Source of the DNA: Mycolicibacter sinensis
Lineage (GTDB): Bacteria > Actinomycetota > Actinomycetes > Mycobacteriales > Mycobacteriaceae
Direction: 5' to 3'
Assembly: GCF_001667375.1 (NCBI RefSeq)
Contig: NZ_LZIN01000071.1
Location: 1 to 64,000 of the forward strand
DNA length: 64,000 nt
Made by a program: the position numbers and the translations under genes. The notes under the pieces are model-generated. The model was not told where the DNA came from. It saw nothing but the letters and a program-made list of their open reading frames with translations, and made no database searches. Positions within the stretch are counted from its first letter, which is position 1. Each line of letters begins with the position of its first letter. This document shows positions 23,505 through 31,423 of this stretch, one piece after another.

Positions 23505-23512
23505 AGCTTTAA
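23501..23512. repeat. Palindrome holding both stop codons of convergent genes
   Basis: TTAAAGCTTTAA is a perfect 12-bp palindrome. It contains the TAA of rubB on the plus strand and the TAA of the converging DUF559-type gene on the minus strand. Confidence 0.7.
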
Positions 23513-24357
23513 GGTCGCCAGCCGCGGGATCGCAGCGCCTCGGTGACGCGCGCGACGACGTCTTGGGCGTCGTCCTCGTTGATCACCCGGATGTTGATCC
23601 AGCCCAAGCGCTCGATCCGGTGCTGACGCTTGTGATCCCTGACGTATTGCGGGCGATCGGTCTGGTGGTGTTCCCCGTCGTACTCGGCGGAGACCCGATA
23701 TTCCTCCCAGCCCATATCCAGCCAGGCGAACGGCCAATACCCCCGCTCGATCACCGGGATCTGGGTGGTCGGGGTGGGCAGGCCGGGGTCGACGAGCCGC
23801 AGCCGCAGCCGGGACTCCCGGGGTGAGGCGGCGCCGGTGTCCACCAGCGGAAGCGCCACCCGCAGCCGTCGTAAACCGCGTGCGCCTTTGTGATGCTTGG
23901 CGATCAGCAGCACATCCTCGGCGCTGAACGGGGTGGCCCTGCCCAGCGCGTCCAGTCGAGGTACCGCGGCGACTCTGGGCAGGTGGCGGCCCAGGTCGTA
24001 GGCGGTGCGGGCGGGTGTGGTGACCGGGATGCCGGCGCCTGTGGTGATTTCGTCTGCGGCGAGGGTTTCGTCGCGGGCGATAATGCCTTCCGGTGGGCGG
24101 GTAATCGGCCAGACCATCTCGATCGAGATATCACGGTCGACCCACTGGGCGCCATGCAAAGCCGAGGCTGCTACGCCCGCGATCACCCCTTTGCGCCCAG
24201 AACGCAGCCACGCCCCCTCGATCCGATCGCGCAGGGTGAGCTGATGGCCAACTGGGACGTAGACGTCGCGGAAGATTGCCCGATGCCAGCGGCGCAGCTC
24301 GTATTCGGTGAGGAGCCCCTGCGCCAGCGCTTCGCTGCCGATAAAGACGTTGCGCAT
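23509..24357 (-). CDS. DUF559-type endonuclease-fold protein with AbiEi-like N-terminus (Rv3714c-like)
   Basis: A 282-residue protein. The N-terminal part (GLLTEYELRRWHRAIFRDVYVP) resembles the winged-helix head of AbiEi-type antitoxin proteins. The C-terminal 100 residues resemble the DUF559/Vsr nuclease fold: an acidic ESRLRLRL helix, EYDGEHHQTDRPQYVRDHKR and GWINIRV. Such proteins are common in mycobacteria, and their function is unknown. No partner toxin gene lies next to it, so a toxin-antitoxin role is not supported. It converges on rubB with a 4-nt gap. Confidence 0.75.
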   Translation of the reverse strand: MRNVFIGSEALAQGLLTEYELRRWHRAIFRDVYVPVGHQLTLRDRIEGAWLRSGRKGVIAGVAASALHGAQWVDRDISIEMVWPITRPPEGIIARDETLAADEITTGAGIPVTTPARTAYDLGRHLPRVAAVPRLDALGRATPFSAEDVLLIAKHHKGARGLRRLRVALPLVDTGAASPRESRLRLRLVDPGLPTPTTQIPVIERGYWPFAWLDMGWEEYRVSAEYDGEHHQTDRPQYVRDHKRQHRIERLGWINIRVINEDDAQDVVARVTEALRSRGWRP

Positions 24358-24386
24358 GCGCGGAGCGTGCCACCAGGGGCCGACAT

Positions 24387-24453
24387 CCCCGCGAGCCTGT
24401 CGTTAGCGCGAAAAAGTGCGAGTAGCGAGCACGGTAACTACAGGCTCGCGGGG
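24387..24453. repeat. Long palindrome between DUF559-type gene and recR
   Basis: Arms CCCCGCGAGCCTGT (24387-24400) and ACAGGCTCGCGGGG (24440-24453) match perfectly. The pairing continues inward (CGTTA/TAACT with one mismatch) for 19 bp in total, closing a loop of about 29 nt. It lies upstream of the minus-strand DUF559-type gene and just past the recR stop, so it could terminate the YbaB-recR transcript. Confidence 0.75.
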
Positions 24454-24480
24454 GAAGGGGGTAGGCGCGCGGGGAAAAAC

Positions 24481-25092
24481 CTAGGCCATGGCGCGGCGGC
24501 CGGTGAACGCCCGGCCCAGCGTCAGCTCGTCGGCGAACTCCAGGTCACCGCCCATCGGCAGCCCGGACGCCAACCGCGTCACCGAAAGACCGGGGATGTC
24601 GCGCAGCATCCGCACCAGGTAGGTGGCGGTCGCCTCGCCTTCGGTATTGGGGTCGGTGGCGATGATGACCTCGTTGACGTCGACCCCGTCGACCCGCTCC
24701 CCCACCCGATTCAGCAACTCACGCACTCGCAGCTGCTCCGGCCCGATCCCGCTCAAAGGATCCAGCGCGCCGCCGAGCACGTGATAGCGGCCGTGAAACT
24801 CGCGGGTGCGCTCGATGGCGGCGACGTCCTTGGGTTCTTCGACGACACAGATCTGGGCGAGATCCCGGCGCGGGTCCCCGCAGATCCGGCAGCGCACCGC
24901 GTCCGAGACGTTGCCGCACACCTCGCAGAACCGCACCCCGTCGCGCACCTTCGTCAACACGGAAGTGAGCCGATCGATCTCTGACGGCTCCACCGAGAGC
25001 AGATGAAACGCGATCCGCTGGGCACTCTTGGGGCCGATACCCGGCAGCTTGCCCAGCTCATCGATGAGGTCCTGGACCGGACCTTCAAACAC
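24481..25092 (-). CDS. recR: Recombination mediator RecR
   Basis: A 203-residue ring-forming DNA-binding protein that acts with RecF/RecO to load RecA at gaps. It has an N-terminal helix-hairpin-helix ([18 protein letters not shown]), a four-cysteine zinc finger (Cys56, Cys59, Cys68, Cys71), and a Toprim domain with [16 protein letters not shown]. The GTG start abuts the YbaB stop. Length and order with YbaB match the common recR arrangement. Confidence 0.97.
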   Translation of the reverse strand: MFEGPVQDLIDELGKLPGIGPKSAQRIAFHLLSVEPSEIDRLTSVLTKVRDGVRFCEVCGNVSDAVRCRICGDPRRDLAQICVVEEPKDVAAIERTREFHGRYHVLGGALDPLSGIGPEQLRVRELLNRVGERVDGVDVNEVIIATDPNTEGEATATYLVRMLRDIPGLSVTRLASGLPMGGDLEFADELTLGRAFTGRRAMA

Positions 25093-25428
25093 CTAGGCCC
25101 CCGGCATGCCGAGCGCGTTGCCCATGCCGCCGGCCAGCGGGGAGAGCCGCTCCTGGGCCAGGGTCTGGGCTTTCTTCGACGCATCGGCGAGCGCGCCGAC
25201 GATCAGGTCCTGCAGCGTTTCCAAGTCAGAGGGGTCCACGACCTTCGGGTCGATCTGCACGGCCAGCACCTCACCGCTGCCGTTGGAGGTGACCTTGACC
25301 AGGCCGCCGCCGGCTTCGCCGTGCACCTCGGTGACGGCCAGCTCCTGCTGCGCCTGCAGCAGTCGCTGCTGCATCTGCTGAGCCTGGGCCAGCAACGCCG
25401 ACATGTCGGGCGGGCCTCCTGGTTGCAT
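25093..25428 (-). CDS. YbaB/EbfC family nucleoid-associated protein
   Basis: A 111-residue DNA-binding protein typically encoded with recR. A helical N-terminus rich in Gln ([20 protein letters not shown]) is followed by the conserved beta segment [16 protein letters not shown] and a C-terminal helix. The dimer binds DNA and affects nucleoid structure. The ATG at 25428 follows an AAGGGGA ribosome site. It is shorter than the 133-residue version I recall for M. tuberculosis Rv3716c, mainly in the Gly-rich tail. It probably forms an operon with recR. Confidence 0.93.
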   Translation of the reverse strand: MQPGGPPDMSALLAQAQQMQQRLLQAQQELAVTEVHGEAGGGLVKVTSNGSGEVLAVQIDPKVVDPSDLETLQDLIVGALADASKKAQTLAQERLSPLAGGMGNALGMPGA

Positions 25429-25532
25429 GACGTTCCCCTTGCGTTGTTGTGCGCGGTCTCGACTTGGTTGCGGCTTGGTATCAGCTCCAAGACCCGGCGC
25501 GTGTGAAACACCCAGCGTAGTCGGCCCCGGCC

Positions 25533-25538
25533 TACCTT
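25533..25538 (+). promoter_or_regulatory. -10 box for leaderless ami1
   Basis: TACCTT ends exactly 6 nt before the GTG at 25545. No ribosome site is seen. Confidence 0.55.
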
Positions 25539-25544
25539 GGCGGC

Positions 25545-26318
25545 GTGCGCGTACCAGTTCTCTCCCGTGTCGGCGTCGCGATCGCCACCGGCCTGGTGGT
25601 GGCCGCGGCGATACCGAACGCCCCGTTGTCCTCGGCGGCGCCGGGCAATATCGCCGGCATGATCGTCTTCCTCGACCCCGGGCACAGCGGCACCGCCGAT
25701 CCCGCCGCCATCGGCCGCCAGGTGACCAACGGCCGGGGCGGCACCAAGAACTGCCAGACCAGCGGCACCACCACCAACTCCGGCTACCCCGAGCACAGCT
25801 TCGCCTGGGACACCACGCTGCGAATCCGCCACGCCCTCAACGCGGCGGGAGTGCGCACCGCGATGTCCCGCGGCGACGACAACGGGCCGGGGCCGTGCGT
25901 CGACGAGCGCGCCGCCATGGCCAACTCCCTGCACCCGAATGCGATCGTGTCCATCCACGCCGACGGCGGACCGTCCGCCGGTCGCGGGTTCCACGTCAAC
26001 TACTCCGCGCCGCCGCTCAACCCGGCGCAGGAAGGCCCCGCGGTCCGGTTCGCCCAGGTGATGCGCGGCCAGTTGCAGGCCGCGGGCATTCCGCCGGCCA
26101 CCTATATCGGCACCGACGGCTTGAAGGGTCGCGCCGACCTGGCCGGGCTGAACCTGGCCGAATACCCGTCGATCCTGGTTGAGCTGGGCAACATGAAGAA
26201 CCCGGCCGACGCGGCCCTGATGGAAAGCCCGGCGGGCCGGCAACGCTACGCCGACGCCGTCGCCCGCGGCATCGCGGGTTACCTGAGCAGCCAGGCGGTG
26301 CCCCAACCGGCCCAATAG
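25545..26318 (+). CDS. ami1: N-acetylmuramoyl-L-alanine amidase (Ami1, Rv3717-like)
   Basis: Periplasmic zinc amidase that cuts the bond between N-acetylmuramic acid and the stem peptide during cell separation and peptidoglycan turnover. It has 257 residues with a signal peptide of about 32 residues. Zinc ligands are His47 (DPGHSG), Glu83 (YPEHSF) and His138 (SIHADG); the catalytic Glu213 is in LVELGNM. Cys70 and Cys118 are placed to form a disulfide. There is no separate cell-wall-binding domain, as in Rv3717. A second copy lies at 50063-50803. Confidence 0.94.
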   Translation: MRVPVLSRVGVAIATGLVVAAAIPNAPLSSAAPGNIAGMIVFLDPGHSGTADPAAIGRQVTNGRGGTKNCQTSGTTTNSGYPEHSFAWDTTLRIRHALNAAGVRTAMSRGDDNGPGPCVDERAAMANSLHPNAIVSIHADGGPSAGRGFHVNYSAPPLNPAQEGPAVRFAQVMRGQLQAAGIPPATYIGTDGLKGRADLAGLNLAEYPSILVELGNMKNPADAALMESPAGRQRYADAVARGIAGYLSSQAVPQPAQ

Positions 26319-26369
26319 GCCTGGCGAGTCGGCTGCAGAGCAGGAGATCCGCCGCTACCGTAGGAGGTG

Positions 26370-27749
26370 ATGTCCGTCCGGCCCCCTGACGCACCGATAT
26401 CCCACACGCGCGGGGTGCAACGTCTGCTGGACAGCTACCGGGCGATTCCCGCCTCGGCCTCGGTCCGGCTGGCCAAACCCACCTCGAATCTGTTCCGGGC
26501 GCGCACCAAACGCGATGCGCCGGGTCTGGACACCTCGGGTCTGACGAGTGTCATCGGCGTCGACCTGCAGAACCGCACCGCCGACGTCGCGGGCATGTGC
26601 ACCTACGAGGACCTGGTCGCCGCCACTTTGCCGTACGGGTTCGCGCCGCTGGTGGTTCCGCAGCTCAAGACGATCACCGTCGGCGGCGCGGTGTCCGGTC
26701 TGGGCATCGAGTCGACGTCGTTCCGCAACGGGCTGCCGCATGAATCGGTGCTGGAGATGGACGTGCTCACCGGCGCCGGCGAGCTGCTGACGGTGTCGCG
26801 GGACCAGCACGAAGACCTGTTCCGGGCGTTTCCGAATTCCTATGGCACGCTGGGCTATTCGACACGGCTGCGGATCGAGTTGGAGGCGGTCAAACCGTTC
26901 GTGGCGCTGCGGCACATCCGGTTCGACTCCCTGGATGAGCTGGTCGCCACCATGGACCGGATCATCGACACCGGTGGCTTCGACGGGGTCGCGGTGGACT
27001 ACCTCGACGGGGTGGTGTTCTCCCCCGCCGAGAGCTACCTGTGTGTCGGAATCGAGACCGATACCCCCGGCCCGGTCAGCGACTACACCGGCCAGCAGAT
27101 CTATTACCGCTCCATCCAGCACCCGCAGGGGATCAAAGACGACCGGCTGACCATTCACGACTACCTGTGGCGCTGGGACACCGACTGGTTCTGGTGCTCG
27201 CGGGCTTTCGGGGCGCAGCACCCCTCGGTGCGGCGCTGGTGGCCGCGCCGCTACCGGCGCAGCAGTTTCTACTGGAAGCTGATCTCCTACGACCAGCGGT
27301 TCGCTATTGCCGATCGGATCGAGAAACGCCACGACCGGCCGCCGCGCGAACGCGTGGTGCAGGACATCGAGGTCCCGCTGAAGCGCTGCGGGGAGTTCCT
27401 GGACTGGTTTTTTGCTCACGTGCCGATCGAGCCGGTGTGGCTGTGCCCGCTGCGGCTGCGCGCCGACGAGGACTGGCCGCTGTACCCGATGCGGCCCAAC
27501 CGCACCTACGTCAACGTCGGGTTCTGGTCCTCGGTCCCGGCCGGCGCCACCGAAGGGGCCACCAATCGGCTGATCGAGGCGAAGGTGAGCGAACTCGAGG
27601 GCCACAAGTCGCTGTACTCCGACTCCTACTACACCCCCGCGGAGTTTGACGAGCTCTACGGTGGTGAAACCTATCGGTCTGTCAAACGGGCCTACGACCC
27701 CGACTCGCGGCTGCTGGACCTCTACGACAAGGCGGTACGACGACGATGA
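26370..27749 (+). CDS. tmsA: FAD-dependent oxidoreductase of 10-methyl fatty acid synthesis (Rv3719-like)
   Basis: A 459-residue protein with an FAD-binding type 4 domain (KTITVGGAVSGLGIESTSFRNG) and DHCR24-like C-terminal half. In related actinobacteria the partner methyltransferase puts a methylene group on oleoyl phospholipid, and this flavoprotein reduces it to the 10-methyl branch of tuberculostearic acid. The pair is translationally coupled here: its TGA overlaps the methyltransferase ATG by 4 nt. The start is uncertain: ATG 26370 lies just 2 nt after AGGAGG, a GTG at 26367 is in frame, and a TACCGT box (26356-26361) fits leaderless initiation. Confidence 0.85.
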   Translation: MSVRPPDAPISHTRGVQRLLDSYRAIPASASVRLAKPTSNLFRARTKRDAPGLDTSGLTSVIGVDLQNRTADVAGMCTYEDLVAATLPYGFAPLVVPQLKTITVGGAVSGLGIESTSFRNGLPHESVLEMDVLTGAGELLTVSRDQHEDLFRAFPNSYGTLGYSTRLRIELEAVKPFVALRHIRFDSLDELVATMDRIIDTGGFDGVAVDYLDGVVFSPAESYLCVGIETDTPGPVSDYTGQQIYYRSIQHPQGIKDDRLTIHDYLWRWDTDWFWCSRAFGAQHPSVRRWWPRRYRRSSFYWKLISYDQRFAIADRIEKRHDRPPRERVVQDIEVPLKRCGEFLDWFFAHVPIEPVWLCPLRLRADEDWPLYPMRPNRTYVNVGFWSSVPAGATEGATNRLIEAKVSELEGHKSLYSDSYYTPAEFDELYGGETYRSVKRAYDPDSRLLDLYDKAVRRR

Positions 27750-29041
27750 CCACGTACAAGGAGCAGACCCGCACCGGCCGGCTGAGCCTGGCCGAGGTGC
27801 TGGAGACCCTGGCCACCGACGGTCACCTGCCGTTGCGTTTCACCGCCTACGACGGCAGCAGCGCCGGCCCCGACGACGCCCCCATGGGCTTGGACCTGCT
27901 CACCCCGCGCGGCACCACCTATCTGGCCACCGCGCCGGGTGATCTGGGTATGGCGCGCGCGTATGTCGCCGGGGACCTCGAAGCGCACGGCGTGCATCCC
28001 GGCGATCCGTACCTCCTGCTCAAGGCGCTGGCCGACGAACTGCACTTCAAGCGACCCCCGGCGCGGGTGCTGGCCAACATCGTCCGCTCGATCGGGATCG
28101 AGCACCTGGTGCCGATCGCGCCGCCGCCGCAGGAGGCCCTCCCGCGATGGCGGCGCGTGGCAGAAGGCCTGCGGCACAGCAAAACCCGGGACGCCGACGC
28201 CATCCACCACCACTACGACGTCTCCAACGCCTTCTACGAGTGGGTGCTCGGGCCGTCGATGACCTACACCTGCGCGGTCTACCCCACCCCGGACGCGACA
28301 CTGGAGCAGGCCCAGGAGAACAAGTACCGGTTGGTCTTCGACAAACTGCGGCTGAGCCCCGGCGACCTGCTGCTCGATGTGGGGTGCGGCTGGGGCGGCA
28401 TGGTGCGCTACGCCGCGCGCCACGGCGTGCGCGCCATCGGTGCGACGCTCTCGGCCGAGCAGGCCCGCTGGGCGCAGCGCGCGATCGCCGAGGACGGGCT
28501 CAGCGATCTGGCCGAGGTACGCCACTGCGACTACCGCGACGTCGGCGAGTCCGAGTTCGACGCGGTCTCCTCGATCGGGATGACCGAGCACATCGGCGTC
28601 GCCAATTACCCGGCGTACTTCGGTTTCCTCAGGTCCAAGCTGCGCACCGGTGGTCTGCTGCTCAACCACTGCATCACCCGGCGCGACAACACCGCCAATC
28701 CGACCGCGGGCGACTTCATCGACCGCTACGTGTTCCCCGACGGTGAGCTGGCCGGGTCGGGCCGGATCATCAGCGAGATCCAGGACGCGGGTATGGAGGT
28801 GTTGCACACCGAGAACATCCGGCACCACTACGAGCTGACGCTGCGGGACTGGTGCGCCAATCTGGTGGCGCACTGGGACGAGGCGGTCGCCGAGGTCGGC
28901 CTGGCCACCGCGAAGGTCTGGGGCCTTTACATGGCCGGTTCGCGGCTGGGCTTCGAACACAACGCGATTCAGCTGCATCACGTGCTGGCATGCAATGGCG
29001 ACGACGATCGTTTATCGCTGCGCCCGTGGTGGCGGCCCTAG
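27746..29041 (+). CDS. tmsB: 10-methylene-fatty-acid-forming SAM methyltransferase (Rv3720-like, CFA synthase family)
   Basis: A 431-residue methyltransferase with SAM loop LDVGCGWGGMVRY near residue 210, HHHYDVSNAFYEWVLG, TEHIG and a C-terminal PWWRP. Together with the preceding FAD reductase it should convert oleoyl groups in phospholipids to 10-methylstearoyl (tuberculostearoyl) groups. Its paralogue at 251-1567 is strongly similar throughout but stands alone. The ATG at 27746 overlaps the reductase stop. Confidence 0.9.
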   Translation: MTTYKEQTRTGRLSLAEVLETLATDGHLPLRFTAYDGSSAGPDDAPMGLDLLTPRGTTYLATAPGDLGMARAYVAGDLEAHGVHPGDPYLLLKALADELHFKRPPARVLANIVRSIGIEHLVPIAPPPQEALPRWRRVAEGLRHSKTRDADAIHHHYDVSNAFYEWVLGPSMTYTCAVYPTPDATLEQAQENKYRLVFDKLRLSPGDLLLDVGCGWGGMVRYAARHGVRAIGATLSAEQARWAQRAIAEDGLSDLAEVRHCDYRDVGESEFDAVSSIGMTEHIGVANYPAYFGFLRSKLRTGGLLLNHCITRRDNTANPTAGDFIDRYVFPDGELAGSGRIISEIQDAGMEVLHTENIRHHYELTLRDWCANLVAHWDEAVAEVGLATAKVWGLYMAGSRLGFEHNAIQLHHVLACNGDDDRLSLRPWWRP

Positions 29042-29061
29042 ATTCGTCCGAACGGTCGAAT
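29042..29061. promoter_or_regulatory. Palindromic operator candidate upstream of the TetR gene
   Basis: ATTCGTCC-GAAC-GGTCGAAT is a 20-bp inverted repeat with one mismatched position per arm. It lies directly after the methyltransferase stop and 73 nt before the TetR start. The half-site ATTCGACC (GGTCGAAT in reverse) recurs twice between the enoyl-CoA hydratase and SDR genes, which suggests autoregulation and a shared regulon. Confidence 0.6.
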
Positions 29062-29134
29062 AGCCGAACCCTCAGCCGGACTTGGCTAGGATGGGGTGTC
29101 GCTTAGACATCCATGTCCAGTGCCGAGGGGACCG

Positions 29135-29773
29135 ATGGCCGAACGTGCCAAGAACCAGCGCCCGAACGGGACCGCCGGTTCGGATCGTGTTGCCCGGCGC
29201 CGGGACCGCCGCAAGGCGGAGATCGTCCGGACCGCGACGCTGCTCCTGGCCGAATCGGGTTATCAGGGAATGAATCTCGATGCCGTCGCCGAGCAGACCG
29301 ATATCGCCAAGGCCACGCTGTATCACTACTTTCCGTCCAAGGACGTCCTGGTCGCCGCGGCCCTGGAGGCCACGACTCAGGAGGTGCTGGCCCGATTGAC
29401 CGCCCGCGAGGCACAGCTCGGCACGGTCAGCGCCCGTGATCATCTGGCGGCGCTGATCGACGAACAGATCCGGATACTCACCGAAACCGCTCCGGAGGTG
29501 GCCGCGGTGTTCGCCTGGCCGCGCGGGTGGCCCGCCACTTTCGACGACGACATGAAGGACATGCGCCGACGCCACGACGCGGTGTTCCGCCGGGTGGTCG
29601 AGAAAGGTGTGGCGGCCGGTGAATTCAGTTGTCCCAATATCGATGTCGCTTTGCAATGCCTGCACGGGATATTGAACCAGTCGTCGGTATGGCTACGGCC
29701 CGGCGCCCGCGCGGATGATCGGGCCAAGATGCGCGCCGCAGTCGTCGACCGTGCGCTGCGGGTGTTCGACTAG
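29135..29773 (+). CDS. TetR-family transcriptional regulator
   Basis: A 212-residue repressor-type protein. The N-terminal helix-turn-helix (MNLDAVAEQTDIAKATLYHYFPSKD) is typical TetR. The remainder is a helical ligand domain with no recognisable ligand signature. ATG 29135 follows GAGGGG by 4 nt; an open frame from 29096 is not needed. Shared GGTCGAAT motifs suggest it controls itself and the divergent hydratase/SDR pair, so the ligand may be an acyl-CoA. The stop shares CTAG with the converging hydratase stop. Confidence 0.85.
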   Translation: MAERAKNQRPNGTAGSDRVARRRDRRKAEIVRTATLLLAESGYQGMNLDAVAEQTDIAKATLYHYFPSKDVLVAAALEATTQEVLARLTAREAQLGTVSARDHLAALIDEQIRILTETAPEVAAVFAWPRGWPATFDDDMKDMRRRHDAVFRRVVEKGVAAGEFSCPNIDVALQCLHGILNQSSVWLRPGARADDRAKMRAAVVDRALRVFD

Positions 29774-30567
29774 ACGGTGGGGCCGAAGTTGGGTGGACGC
29801 TTCTCCCGAAGGGCGGTGTAGCCCTCGACGACGTCCGGCCCCAGGAAGGTCAGCATCTCGTAGGCGGCCGATTGATCGAAGATCGGCCCGGCGTTGCGCA
29901 GCCAGTTGTTGAGCGAGCGTTTGGTGAGCCGGATCGCCTGCTGTGCACCGGTTGCCAGCACCTCGGCAACACGCAAAGCCTCGGGCAGCACGTCCTCGCG
30001 GGGAAGCGCCTTGGCCGCCAAGCCGATTCGTTCGGCTTCGGTTCCGGTGATCATCTCACCGGTGAGCAGGTAGTAGCGCGCCTTGGCCATTCCCGCCAGC
30101 AACGGCCAGATGATCGCGGCGTGATCACCGGCGGCCACCCCCAACTTGACGTGGCCGTCGCCGATGCGTGCGTCCTCGGCGACGATCGCCACGTCGGCGA
30201 GCAGGGCGACCACCGCGCCGGCGCCGACGGCGACACCGTTGATGGCCGACACGATCGGCTTGTCGCAGTTGATCATGTTGTAGACCAGATCGCTCATCTC
30301 GGTGAGCATGTGCGAGACGCGGTCGTAGTCACCGGCCATCCGCTCCACCATGGCGAGGTCGCCGCCGGCGCTGAAGGCCTTGCCCGCACCGGTGATCACC
30401 GCGACGCGGACGTCCGGGTCCGCGGCGACGTCGCGCCAGATCCGGGCCAACTCGGCGTGCATGCCCTCGTCGGCGGCGTTGTACTTCTCCGGCCGATCGA
30501 TGGTGATGAGGAGGACGCCGTGGTCGCGACGGCTCAGGGTCAGCTGCTCATAGTCGGTGAAGGCCAT
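29770..30567 (-). CDS. Enoyl-CoA hydratase/isomerase family protein
   Basis: A 265-residue crotonase-fold protein, probably hydrating an enoyl-CoA in fatty acid or related acyl-CoA breakdown. The oxyanion-hole segments are GAGKAFSAGGDLAMVERM near residue 62 and GVAVGAGAVVALLADVAI near residue 110. The substrate cannot be assigned. ATG 30567 is used rather than the TTG at 30570; a TAGTTT box 6 nt upstream suggests leaderless transcription. It is divergent from the SDR gene across a control region with two ATTCGACC repeats. Confidence 0.88.
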   Translation of the reverse strand: MAFTDYEQLTLSRRDHGVLLITIDRPEKYNAADEGMHAELARIWRDVAADPDVRVAVITGAGKAFSAGGDLAMVERMAGDYDRVSHMLTEMSDLVYNMINCDKPIVSAINGVAVGAGAVVALLADVAIVAEDARIGDGHVKLGVAAGDHAAIIWPLLAGMAKARYYLLTGEMITGTEAERIGLAAKALPREDVLPEALRVAEVLATGAQQAIRLTKRSLNNWLRNAGPIFDQSAAYEMLTFLGPDVVEGYTALREKRPPNFGPTV

Positions 30568-30573
30568 CAACCG

Positions 30574-30579
30574 AAACTA
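30574..30579 (-). promoter_or_regulatory. -10 box for leaderless enoyl-CoA hydratase
   Basis: On the minus strand TAGTTT ends 6 nt before the ATG at 30567. The two ATTCGACC repeats lie just upstream of it, in the position of a repressor site. Confidence 0.55.
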
Positions 30580-30584
30580 CGGTT

Positions 30585-30612
30585 ATTCGACCGCCCGAGT
30601 CAATATTCGACC
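30585..30612. promoter_or_regulatory. Two direct ATTCGACC repeats in the divergent hydratase/SDR promoter
   Basis: ATTCGACC occurs at 30585-30592 and 30605-30612, 20 bp apart start to start. That is two helical turns, so both face the same side of the DNA. The same motif forms the palindrome at 29042-29061 before the TetR gene. Confidence 0.6.
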
Positions 30613-30678
30613 ATATGGTTGGTTTTCTGTCACGCAGGGACGATAGTGGGGGGATATCCCGCGTCCTAGGAGGTCAAC

Positions 30679-31419
30679 ATGTGTTTCGAGAACAAGACCG
30701 TGGTGGTGACCGGCGCGGCCTCAGGGATCGGCCGGGCGATCGCGACGGGATTCGGCAGCCGCGGGGCGGCCGTCGTCGCCGTCGACCGGGACGCGCCGGG
30801 CTTGACCGAGACCGTGCAGCGGATCGGCGCGGCGGCCAGCGCCCACGTCGTCGATCTGGCGGATCCGGCGGCGATCGCCGGGTTGCGCGACGAGGCGGTG
30901 GCCGCCTACGGGCCGCCGGACATCATCGTCAACGCCGCCGGTTTCGACCGCGTCGAACCGTTCATGTCCAATGACGCCGCGTTGTGGGAGGCCCTGGTCG
31001 CGGTGAACTTTCTCGGACCGGTCCGGCTCACGCACGCGTTTCTGGAGCCGATACTGGCGCACGAACGCACCGCGAAGGTCGTCAACATCGCCAGCGACGC
31101 CGGACGCGTCGGCAGCCTGGGCGAGACGGTCTATGCCGGCACCAAGGGCGGCCTGATCGCCTTCACCAAGTCGCTGGCCCGGGAACTGGCGCGCCACCAG
31201 ATCAACGTCAACTGCGTGTGCCCCGGTCCCACCGACACGCCGCTGTTCGCATCGCTTCCCGACAAGGTGCGCGACGGGCTGATTCGGGCCATCCCGTTTC
31301 GCCGGCTCGCGACCCCCGACCAGATCGCCGACGCGGTGCTGTTCTTCGCCTCCGAGTACTCCGACTACATCACCGGCCAGGTCCTCAGCGTCAGCGGCGG
31401 CCTGACCATGGCCGGCTGA
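30679..31419 (+). CDS. Short-chain dehydrogenase/reductase
   Basis: A 246-residue Rossmann-fold oxidoreductase of the FabG-like SDR family. The cofactor motif TGAASGIG is at 11-18, the catalytic Ser139, Tyr152 and Lys156 (VYAGTKGG) are present, and NAAG is at 85-88. Asp36 after the second strand (VAVDRD) favours NAD(H). Start ATG 30679 has a perfect AGGAGG 5 nt upstream. It is divergent from the enoyl-CoA hydratase, so a beta-hydroxyacyl-CoA dehydrogenation following hydration is plausible. Confidence 0.9.
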   Translation: MCFENKTVVVTGAASGIGRAIATGFGSRGAAVVAVDRDAPGLTETVQRIGAAASAHVVDLADPAAIAGLRDEAVAAYGPPDIIVNAAGFDRVEPFMSNDAALWEALVAVNFLGPVRLTHAFLEPILAHERTAKVVNIASDAGRVGSLGETVYAGTKGGLIAFTKSLARELARHQINVNCVCPGPTDTPLFASLPDKVRDGLIRAIPFRRLATPDQIADAVLFFASEYSDYITGQVLSVSGGLTMAG

Positions 31420-31423
31420 GCAG

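Noticed and set aside
23509..24357. Toxin-antitoxin system based on the AbiEi-like N-terminus
   Set aside because: No AbiEii-type nucleotidyltransferase or other toxin gene is adjacent; neighbours are rubB and recR.
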